DNA of 64,000 nt from Syntrophaceae bacterium UBA6109 (GTDB lineage: Bacteria; Desulfobacterota; Syntrophia; Syntrophales; UBA6109). The stretch lies in contig DIWJ01000012.1 in NCBI GenBank assembly GCA_002428445.1, positions 1 to 64,000 on the forward strand, written 5' to 3'. This document shows, one piece after another, positions 26,062 to 32,737 of the stretch. A program made the position numbers and the translations under genes. The first letter of the stretch is position 1; each line of letters opens with the position of its first letter. The notes below the pieces were generated by a model, which ran no database searches, was not told the DNA's origin, and saw only the letters and a program-made list of their open reading frames with translations.

Positions 26062-27099
26062 ATGGCGAAGAAGGCGCTAAATCAAAGCTTGCACGCGGCC
26101 AAGGCCGCCAAGCAGGATGAATTCTATACCCAGCTTCCTGACATCGAGAAGGAACTCAAGCACTACACCCAGCACTTCGAGGGCAAGACTGTCCTGTGCA
26201 ACTGCGATGACCCCAAGGTCAGCAACTTCTTTCGGTACTTTTCGCGCAAGTTCAACGACCTCAAGCTCAAGAAGCTCATCACCACCTGCTACAAGAACCG
26301 CGACCCCGACCTCTTCAGCAGGCACGACGACAAGCTTGGCGTCTATCTGGTCTATGAAGGCGAGCGCACCCCCGGCGGCCGCGTTCCCACGCCGAATCGA
26401 ATCGGCATCCACCCACTTGACGGCGATGGCGACTTCCGCAGCGATGAGTGCATCGCACTTTTGAGGGAAGCGGATATTGTCGTCACCAACCCGCCATTCT
26501 CGCTGTTCCGTGAATACGTGGAGCAGTTGGTCCTCCACAAGAAGAACTTTGTCATCATCGGAAGTAAAAACGCGATTACGTACAAAGAGATCTTCAATCT
26601 TATCAAGGCAAACAAGATTTGGCTCGGATATGGCTTCCAGAACGGCAACGCGTACTTCAAGACTCTCTCGGTAAAGGAGTATGCGAACGGTGTTTACGAC
26701 CCCAAAACGGGCCTCGTCAAGTTTCGCAATGTCTCCTGGTTCACAAATCTCGACATCAAGAAGCGGCACGAAGAGCTAATACTATTCAATCCGTATAGCC
26801 CCAGTGAGTACCCTGCCTATGACAACTACGATGCCATAGAGGTGAGCAGGGTCAAGCGCGTCCCGGCGGATTATGATGGCGCGATGGGAGTCCCCATCAC
26901 GTTTCTCGATAACTATAATCCGGACCAGTTTGAGATCCTCGGGATAACGGACCGGGGAAACGAATGGGGGTTGAAGACTAAAGAATACACGGCAGAAGAA
27001 ACGCCGAACGCGAATGATTTGAACCGACGCGCGGCGATCAAGACCGGTAACGCCTACAAGCCGACATACGCGCGGCTTCTGATTCGGAGGAAGAAATGA
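26062..27099 (+). CDS. EcoRI-family adenine-specific DNA methyltransferase
   Basis: A 345-aa protein resembling the EcoRI-type N6-adenine methyltransferase family. It shows KQDEFYTQLPDIEKEL near the N-terminus, VLCNCDDPKVSNFFRYF (SAM-binding region) and the catalytic motif NPPF at 143-146 within DIVVTNPPFSLFREYV. Target specificity cannot be read. ATG 26062 begins the frame and its stop overlaps the next ATG (ATGA at 27096-27099), so methyltransferase and nuclease candidate are co-translated. In a restriction-modification arrangement it would protect self DNA. Confidence 0.85.
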   Translation: MAKKALNQSLHAAKAAKQDEFYTQLPDIEKELKHYTQHFEGKTVLCNCDDPKVSNFFRYFSRKFNDLKLKKLITTCYKNRDPDLFSRHDDKLGVYLVYEGERTPGGRVPTPNRIGIHPLDGDGDFRSDECIALLREADIVVTNPPFSLFREYVEQLVLHKKNFVIIGSKNAITYKEIFNLIKANKIWLGYGFQNGNAYFKTLSVKEYANGVYDPKTGLVKFRNVSWFTNLDIKKRHEELILFNPYSPSEYPAYDNYDAIEVSRVKRVPADYDGAMGVPITFLDNYNPDQFEILGITDRGNEWGLKTKEYTAEETPNANDLNRRAAIKTGNAYKPTYARLLIRRKK

Positions 27100-28190
27100 A
27101 CATCCAACTCCACGAAATCACGGTCGCGCAGCTCTTCGAGGGCTTCATTGACAGCGACGAAGAGGGTGTGAGGGCTTTTGGTGGCAAGCTTGACATCCGG
27201 CCGCCCTACCAGCGGGAATTCATCTACAAAGATAAGCAGCGGAGCGCCGTGATCGATACCGTGCGGAAGGATTTCCCGCTGAATGTCATGTACTGGGCGG
27301 TACGCGAGGGCGGCAATTACGAAGTCATCGACGGCCAGCAGCGCACGCTTTCGATCTGCCAGTACGTCAACGGCGATTTCTCCATTGACGGCATGTACTT
27401 CAGCAATCTTCAGGACGATCAGCAGCAGCAGATTCTCGATTATGTCTGCATGATCTATTTCTGCTCAGGCACCGACAGCGAAAAGTTGGATTGGTTCAGA
27501 ACCATCAACATCGCTGGAGAGGAACACACCGATCAGGAACTTCGGAACGCGGTCTATGCCGGACCGTGGACTGCGGATGCCAAGCGATATTTCAGCAAGA
27601 CCGGCTGCGCGGCGTACGGCCTTGCGGGCGATTATCTCAAGGGCATCCCGATCCGGCAGGATTATCTCGAAACCGCGGTCAGCTGGCACACCCAGGCCGG
27701 GGGACTGGATTCGATCGAAGAATACATGGGACAACATCAGCACGACGAGAACGCCACGCCGCTGTGGCAGTATTTCCAACGGGTCATCGCTTGGGTGAAA
27801 GCCACGTTTCCCAAGTACCGCAAGGAGATGAAGGGCGTCGGCTGGGGTCCGCTGTACAACCAGTTTAAGGACAATACGCTCGACACGGACAAACTGGAGA
27901 AGATGGTAGCGAAGTTTATGATGGACGAGGATGTGCAGCGGAAGCTGGGCATTTACTCGTACGTGCTGGACGGAGATGAAAAACACCTGAACATCCGCGC
28001 GTTCTCACCGAACATGAAGCGGGAGGCGTACGAAAGACAGAAGGGCATCTGCGTGAAGTGCAAGAAGAACTTCGAGCTCGATGAAATGGAAGGCGACCAC
28101 ATCAAGCCTTGGCACGAGGGAGGGAAGACCGACGCGAAGAACTGCCAGATGCTATGCAAAGAAGACAACCGAAGAAAATCGGGGAAATGA
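27096..28190 (+). CDS. DUF262 and HNH endonuclease domain protein (restriction candidate)
   Basis: A 364-aa protein. The N-terminal DUF262/GmrS-like domain contains RPPYQREF (35-42) and the IDGQQR motif (78-83), which in GmrSD/BrxU-type enzymes is linked to NTP binding or hydrolysis. The C-terminal 48 residues form an HNH nuclease with zinc-binding pairs: CVKC, EGDHIKPWHEGG, NCQMLC, N, R. It overlaps the EcoRI-type methyltransferase gene by 4 bp. Proteins of this layout restrict phage DNA, usually in a modification-dependent way. Pairing with a methyltransferase suggests a self-contained restriction-modification unit. Confidence 0.85.
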   Translation: MNIQLHEITVAQLFEGFIDSDEEGVRAFGGKLDIRPPYQREFIYKDKQRSAVIDTVRKDFPLNVMYWAVREGGNYEVIDGQQRTLSICQYVNGDFSIDGMYFSNLQDDQQQQILDYVCMIYFCSGTDSEKLDWFRTINIAGEEHTDQELRNAVYAGPWTADAKRYFSKTGCAAYGLAGDYLKGIPIRQDYLETAVSWHTQAGGLDSIEEYMGQHQHDENATPLWQYFQRVIAWVKATFPKYRKEMKGVGWGPLYNQFKDNTLDTDKLEKMVAKFMMDEDVQRKLGIYSYVLDGDEKHLNIRAFSPNMKREAYERQKGICVKCKKNFELDEMEGDHIKPWHEGGKTDAKNCQMLCKEDNRRKSGK

Positions 28191-28244
28191 GATTCGATCT
28201 GTATTTCTCACTTTTTCCGTATATTAAACAACTTAGACTTGTAG

Positions 28245-28303
28245 GTGGCAGAGATAACCGGCGATGCTTTTCAGGCTGAGCATTTCGGGTTCAAGTCTGC
28301 CAC
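28245..28303 (+). other. tRNA-like hairpin element
   Basis: An 8-bp outer stem, GTGGCAGA (28245-28252) with TCTGCCAC (28296-28303), encloses an inner hairpin GATGCT/AGCATT (28263-28284) and the T-loop-like sequence GGTTCAAGTC. It resembles a tRNA lacking the D arm, and the T stem cannot form. It sits at the meeting point of the plus-strand defence genes and the minus-strand replication operon. It could be a decayed tRNA or an old attachment site. Confidence 0.35.
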
Positions 28304-28405
28304 AAAATCAAAGCGTCCCCGCTCATTCACTTCAATAAACAATCATCAGACAAAGGGAACTTCTCCGATTAAGGAGATGTCTGTCGTGAGTGATTCGACA
28401 TGCGC

Positions 28406-28477
28406 TTAGGAGATGTGGCGATCATGGATATTGTTTTCATCGAGCCATTTCTTTGCCATGACCGGTGTTACCATCAT
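28406..28477 (-). CDS. 23-codon frame at the end of the replication operon
   Basis: It starts at an ATG overlapping the stop of the preceding gene (ATGA) and codes for a 23-aa charged peptide (core MAKKWLDENNIHDRHIS). Coupled placement speaks for translation. Length and position, just before the tRNA-like element, suggest either a tiny last gene or the first codons of a gene truncated by recombination. Confidence 0.35.
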   Translation of the reverse strand: MMVTPVMAKKWLDENNIHDRHIS

Positions 28478-28809
28478 GCATCTCCTTTTTCCTTGCGCCG
28501 TTCCTCGATCAACCCCTCCATGAGCAGCGTGTAGTTGATCATGTCCGTCATCTTGTCGTCGATCGTTTTTTCTGTGGGAATCCGGCCGGCCTCGATGTCG
28601 TGCACCATGTCCCTTACGGAAACGATGTGCTTTTTCCACATGCCCCACAGGGCTTGCTCGGGCGTCTCGCCGTCGAGCGCCGCGGCGACCCTGAAATTGT
28701 GGAACTTGTCGCCGTCGCGCGTGTACTCCTCGTTCTTCGAACCGGCCAACAGCAACCGGCATGCTCCGATCCTCTTTTCCGCGAGCTGCATGAATTTGTC
28801 GACTTCCAT
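28474..28809 (-). CDS. DUF1599-like phage protein (nucleotide-modification-associated)
   Basis: A 111-aa protein with the pattern of the DUF1599/Nmad1 family: LAGSKNEEYTRDGDKFHNF near residues 21-40, WGMWKKHIVSV, then IDDKMTDMINYTLLM. The D-D/N acidic pairs are kept. These small all-alpha proteins occur in phages, often near DNA-modification genes, and are related to MazG-like nucleotide pyrophosphatases by fold. It lies near the end of the minus-strand replication operon; a role in nucleotide pool control or base modification is possible. Confidence 0.6.
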   Translation of the reverse strand: MEVDKFMQLAEKRIGACRLLLAGSKNEEYTRDGDKFHNFRVAAALDGETPEQALWGMWKKHIVSVRDMVHDIEAGRIPTEKTIDDKMTDMINYTLLMEGLIEERRKEKGDA

Positions 28810-28814
28810 GGTGT

Positions 28815-29024
28815 CTACTCCCCCTCGATCCGTATCGGCTGGTTCAATCTTTCCTGGTGTCCTGTTCGCGGATGCTCATCGCTCCATGCCTTGCCACGGC
28901 ACGAATCGGAATGGAACCTTTGCCACTTGCGCTGCGGCGTGAAGACGATCCCGCACTCCTTCCATCCACAGGGCTTCGGACGGAACACTTTCTTAACGTA
29001 CTTTCTTCTTCGCTTCTTTGGCAT
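28815..29024 (-). CDS. small zinc-knuckle phage protein
   Basis: A 69-aa basic protein. It starts with PKKRRRKYVKKVFRPK and carries a putative zinc site: C-x4-C-x16-H-x3-C (CGWKEC ... FHSDSC). The same knuckle is common in small phage replication and packaging proteins. The ATG at 29024 has AAGGAAGGGAAG upstream; a longer frame from 29117 lacks such a site. It overlaps the preceding 46-aa gene by 32 bp. Confidence 0.6.
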   Translation of the reverse strand: MPKKRRRKYVKKVFRPKPCGWKECGIVFTPQRKWQRFHSDSCRGKAWSDEHPRTGHQERLNQPIRIEGE

Positions 29025-29133
29025 CTCGGCTTCCCTTCCTTCCTGTGCCTTGTTCTTCGATCCTGTGCCGTAGTCGAAGTACCTTCTGCTCGATCGCGTC
29101 CAGTCCCTCAAGATCATGCGCCGTGATCTTCAT
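28993..29133 (-). CDS. 46-aa charged phage protein
   Basis: A short frame beginning at an ATG that overlaps the VRR-NUC stop (ATGA), which suggests translational coupling. The peptide (MKITAHDLEGLDAIEQKVLR, then a Lys/Arg-rich tail) is predicted helical. No family is recognised. Overlap with the zinc-knuckle gene is in another frame. Confidence 0.5.
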   Translation of the reverse strand: MKITAHDLEGLDAIEQKVLRLRHRIEEQGTGRKGSRDAKEAKKKVR

Positions 29134-29462
29134 GTTTGAACTCCATAGATTCTGAGAATGGCCTTGACGTCGTCCACAGAGGTCGCGCGTCCTGCGATCG
29201 CGCCGACCTCTATCCATTCCTGCAGCCGTCTGGCTTGGAGCTTGGTGCATCGCTTCTTCGGTTTCTTGATCTCGATCTCCGCATGCCGTCCCTGGATGCA
29301 GCCTGTGATGTCCGGATCGCCCTTCTTGTTGAATCCGCTTTGGTGACGGATCTGCATCTTGGTTTGGGGCAGCGAGTTAAGATAGGCGAGGATCTTCGCC
29401 TTGATCGAACTCTCAAGCGCCCCCGGCTTGCTCCGTGCCTTGTCAAAATTGAACTCGGGCAT
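29130..29462 (-). CDS. VRR-NUC domain nuclease
   Basis: A 110-aa protein of the VRR-NUC (PD-(D/E)xK) superfamily: an E in GALESSIKAKILAYLNS, catalytic D in KKGDPDITGCIQGRHAEIEIKK (GDPD...ExK core), then TKLQARRLQEW as the conserved Q/R helix. Stand-alone VRR-NUC proteins in phages cleave branched DNA or act in replication. It lies directly behind the UvrD-like helicase gene, and a helicase plus VRR-NUC combination is common in phage recombination modules. Confidence 0.85.
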   Translation of the reverse strand: MPEFNFDKARSKPGALESSIKAKILAYLNSLPQTKMQIRHQSGFNKKGDPDITGCIQGRHAEIEIKKPKKRCTKLQARRLQEWIEVGAIAGRATSVDDVKAILRIYGVQT

Positions 29463-29472
29463 GGCTTCCTCC

Positions 29473-32394
29473 TCAGTTTAATCGCGCCGTAAATTCTCCT
29501 GATGGTTGACATAGAATCAATGACTCCCTCGCCCTCGTCATGCCGACGTACATGGTCCGGATGACGCTCTCCTTGCTGATCCCCGATCTCTGGTATTGCT
29601 CGAACGCCGAATAGGAAAGATCCGGACAAAGTATGACGACTTCCGCTTCTCCCCCCTTCACTCCATGAATCGTCGAGATGATGATCTTCGGCGGCTCCCG
29701 CAGCGCCTCGATTCCGCGCTTTCGGATTATTTGCAGCGGAAAGTCCGCCACCGCCTGCTTAGATTTAACGATATTTTCCTTGAACCATGCGACGTTACGC
29801 GTGAGCGCGTTCTCAAGGGCAAATTCCTGAAAGATGCTTTTGTACCATTCCGGCAGGGATACGATCGGATCGCAGAAGCCCTCTGCCGCAATATCGATTC
29901 TTTCCTTTGCGCCCCGTTGGAACACCCCGTTGGATTTGACGATATCGCTCCAGAGTGCGAGATCCTCGATAGACCAGTAGTCCTTGCCATCGATTCGAGT
30001 TCCCGAATTAAAGAAAGCAAGAATTCGGTCTCGGCTGCTATGGCGATTCTTCGACTTTGTGAACGAGCCCAACGGATTCCAGTCACCTCGGGTCTGTCGG
30101 AACGGATTGAAAAAGGGGAGTGCATTTTGTCTGAGCTCCTTTTTGATGTTATTGAGCATGTAGCCGCACGTGGTCAGGATCATCACGGACTTGCCTTTTG
30201 CCGCATACTCTTCCGCCGCGCCGATCAGGTATTGCGGAGCACGGTACGTCGCGTCGAGCATGCGGATGATCTCTCCTTCGCAGTCCCGGGGCTTGTACTC
30301 CTTGATTTCCCGGTTCTTGATCTGCTTGATCCAGGTCGTCGCGTACTCCTGAATCAGGCGAGGCAACCGCCACGACTGCTGCAAGACCCGTTTGTTCTCG
30401 GCAGGAATATCCGGCTTCAGGAAAGCATCCGGCGTTGACCCACAGAATTCATATAAGTTCTGATCGTCGTCTCCTGCGAGAATTGTGGTTTCCTGGAACT
30501 GGCACCAGTGCCGGACGAGAGACATCTCTAAAGCATTGAAATCTTGACAATTATGTACGAGGATATTGTTTGCAAAGAAATTATGATTGTCTTCGATGTC
30601 TATACAGTAAACCCATGTCGTCTCTTTTGTATCAGAATTGCCCGACATTGGCGGCTGCATGTTTTTGGATAATGTCTTTTGGCTGGTTGAATGCTTAGCT
30701 CGATACGTTCCGCCTGAAAAGGTTTTCCACAAATGACACAAATCCCCCTGACGGTTTCCATTCGCTGGTGCTTCCGTCTCCAAGCTTTCTGCAATTTGTT
30801 CATGTTGGCACGATAGCACTTCCTCTTTCCGCATATTGTCTGCGACTTTTTTGCGACAAAATGTTCCCCGCAATATGGACAAATACTTTCCTTCTTCTTG
30901 CCAAATATCTTTGGCAGATTCGGATGTAATTTCCCGCCTTTGTTGGCCGAAAGATCGCTCTTGTAAGCAAAGATTGGATGCATTAAAGGAGCGATTACAT
31001 CCATGAGGTTCTTGGCGCCTCCTGAAGTGAACAATATGATCGGTCCCTTGTTCCCATCCTGATATACACGACAAAACATTTCTCGCTGACAGAGAAAAGA
31101 AGTTACGCGTAACAAATCTTGCGGAAGAAACGAGTAGGTGCTTAATTTGGCCATATATTTTTGAGATCCACCATCGTCCATAAACCAGACAGCCAAAGCG
31201 AGATCGTCCAGTTGTTCTATTAATGCATCCAGAATACGCTTCTGTTTCTTTTTGCGATGCACGGGATAAATCAGATGCCACAACTCTGTGAACACTGGAT
31301 GGCTTATGGTTGAGAATGCGCTGACCATTCCGTCGTAACCTGTCGGATATGGTGCTGTCGGTGGAGATAGCACCCATCTCTTCAACTGGCAATACTTCCA
31401 TTCCAGATATGCCGATTGTTCTACTCCTTGGCAGAATCTCACGCGTGCGTTTCCCCTCGGACCCGGATTTTTGTTTATCGAACCGTCGCCAAGAAGTGAC
31501 CCGATTACAATCGATCTTTCCATTGCCGTCAGAGTTTCGTTGTTGCTGTAATTTTTCATGATTCAACCATATTACAACGGTACCCATGTCAATACAGTTC
31601 TTGAGCGAAATGTAGCCATATTGCGTAAAAATAGGATGATCTTCCGTCCCCTCAAGTGGACCGTGTCGTAAAATTTGTCGATTTCGCAAAGGAACTTTGC
31701 GCCATCCCGTAATTCGTTTGGATTCAATATGGCCAGTATCATGATTCAGTGACAGTACTGATCCTGATATACGTTTCTCAACAATTTCACCAATATTTAC
31801 CTGAGAACCATCATCCATGGTTACCGTGACATATTCGGGAAAACACTCATCGTAAATACCGATCTTCGGGTTTCCCGGAGCCGGCTTCCTTTCCTGAAGC
31901 GTGAAGGCGATCATGTCGGTGAAATCGATATAGTTGCTGAGCATCTTCCAGCGTTCCCACGCCTTGATGAATGTCAGGAGATCCTTGCTGAGATATTCCA
32001 ACGGCTCCATCCGCGCCCTCAGAAGGTTGTAGTCCTGGAGCAGAGCATCGCCGTCCGATCCGAACTGGGCGTCGACCGCCATCTCATCCATCTTGCCTGT
32101 TTCGGCCGGCGTGAGATCGTAGCCCGGATTCGCTTCGTTAAACTCATTGATGTGCGTCTCCGCGATTTCAGGACGATCCAGGGCGCGGTAGCAGAGGCTA
32201 TGCAGCGTGCCGATGTTCTCTCTTGGAATCGGGAGCTTTCTTCTATTGAGTTCCGCGGCCGCGGTTCTTGTGAAGCTCGCGACCATGACGTTGTCGCTTC
32301 CATGCTTCTCGACGGCCGCCTCGACCTGACGGGACAGGTACGTCGTTTTGCCTGTTCCTGGTCAAGGAGGGCCAAAGATACGAATTTCTCTCAT
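29473..32394 (-). CDS. UvrD/Rep-like helicase with in-frame UGA in Walker A and an intein in Walker B
   Basis: A superfamily 1 helicase. The natural start is ATG 32394: MREIRIFGPP, then TGA (32362-32364), then PGTGKTTYLSRQVEAA continuing in the same frame into MVASFTRTAAAELNRRK (motif Ia). So a stop codon splits the Walker A motif. If translation restarts at 32286 the 937-aa product lacks the ATP-binding loop. Walker B (IGIYDE|CQDF) is interrupted by a 432-aa intein. Later motifs are intact: LAGDDDQNLYEFCGS (III), STIHGVKGGEAEVVIL (V) and YVGMTRARESL (VI). Upstream a 16-aa frame (32391-32441) links the previous stop and this start by two ATGA overlaps. The exteins together would form a helicase of about 540 aa. 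Confidence 0.85.
30550..31845 (-). other. intein inserted in the helicase Walker B motif (432 aa)
   Basis: In the helicase frame the insertion begins with Cys (block A: CFPEYVTVTMDDGSQVNIGE), has block B GTEDHPIF, and ends with block F/G (VYCIDIEDNHNFFANNILVHN region) followed by Cys+1 of the C-extein. All splicing residues are present: C1, T-x-x-H, penultimate His, terminal Asn, +1 Cys. Between about residue 100 and residue 410 of the intein the frame shows no intein or endonuclease homology, because the DNA encodes a homing endonuclease in the +1 frame. DNA here is noticeably more AT-rich than the exteins. Confidence 0.9.
30600..31559 (-). CDS. LAGLIDADG homing endonuclease overprinted inside the intein
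   Basis: A 319-aa protein read in the +1 frame relative to the intein and helicase. It has two LAGLIDADG motifs, IVIGSLLGDGSI (17-28) and LALAVWFMDDGG (120-131), each with the catalytic Asp, and two C-terminal zinc-ribbon-like pairs (C227/C230/C243/C248; C274/C277/C301/C305). It starts at ATG 31559; no clear Shine-Dalgarno is seen. It would cut intein-free alleles of the helicase gene and so spread the intein. Separate expression rather than fusion to the intein is unusual. Confidence 0.85.
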   Translation of the reverse strand: MKNYSNNETLTAMERSIVIGSLLGDGSINKNPGPRGNARVRFCQGVEQSAYLEWKYCQLKRWVLSPPTAPYPTGYDGMVSAFSTISHPVFTELWHLIYPVHRKKKQKRILDALIEQLDDLALAVWFMDDGGSQKYMAKLSTYSFLPQDLLRVTSFLCQREMFCRVYQDGNKGPIILFTSGGAKNLMDVIAPLMHPIFAYKSDLSANKGGKLHPNLPKIFGKKKESICPYCGEHFVAKKSQTICGKRKCYRANMNKLQKAWRRKHQRMETVRGICVICGKPFQAERIELSIQPAKRHYPKTCSRQCRAILIQKRRHGFTV

Positions 32395-32441
32395 GATCTT
32401 TGGCCCTCACTTTCCCCTTTCATTTTATTTTCGAGTCTCAT
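32391..32441 (-). CDS. 16-codon coupling frame before the helicase gene
   Basis: It begins at an ATG overlapping the stop at 32438-32440 and ends in a TGA overlapping the helicase ATG at 32394. The 16-aa peptide is charged and without resemblance to known proteins. Its ATGA junctions on both sides suggest a coupling peptide that carries ribosomes to the helicase start. Confidence 0.3.
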   Translation of the reverse strand: MRLENKMKGESEGQRS

Positions 32442-32737
32442 TGAATGCTCCTGTCGAATCTGCACCACCGGCCGTTCCGCTTGAAGTGCCGTGTGCCGTC
32501 GCTCCTGACCTCGATCACCGCCACATCCCCGAGAAGGCCGTGATACTCAAGGAGCGCGTAGTATTGGGCCCTTGTGTAAGGTTCGTAACGCCCCTCTGTG
32601 GCGGCGCGATAGGCGAGCTCATTCCGGATTTCCTGATACGCAAAATGTGCCGGCGGCAGGAACGGAACGATCAGGACGACGAGAATCGCAATGTCAGAAA
32701 GCATCGAACTCTTCTTCTTTGCTGGTTCATTCTTCAT
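32438..32737 (-). CDS. small membrane-anchored phage protein
   Basis: A 99-aa protein with a Lys-rich N-terminus, one hydrophobic helix (MLSDIAILVVLIVPFLPPAHFAY, about 12-34) and a soluble C-terminal part rich in Tyr/Arg. The start at 32737 overlaps the end of the primase gene. No family recognised. A membrane protein inside a replication operon may anchor the replisome or be a moron. Confidence 0.5.
   Translation of the reverse strand: MKNEPAKKKSSMLSDIAILVVLIVPFLPPAHFAYQEIRNELAYRAATEGRYEPYTRAQYYALLEYHGLLGDVAVIEVRSDGTRHFKRNGRWCRFDRSIQ

Noticed and set aside
25795..26080. Short plus-strand frames upstream of the methyltransferase
   Set aside because: Overlapping each other without start signals; no product recognisable.
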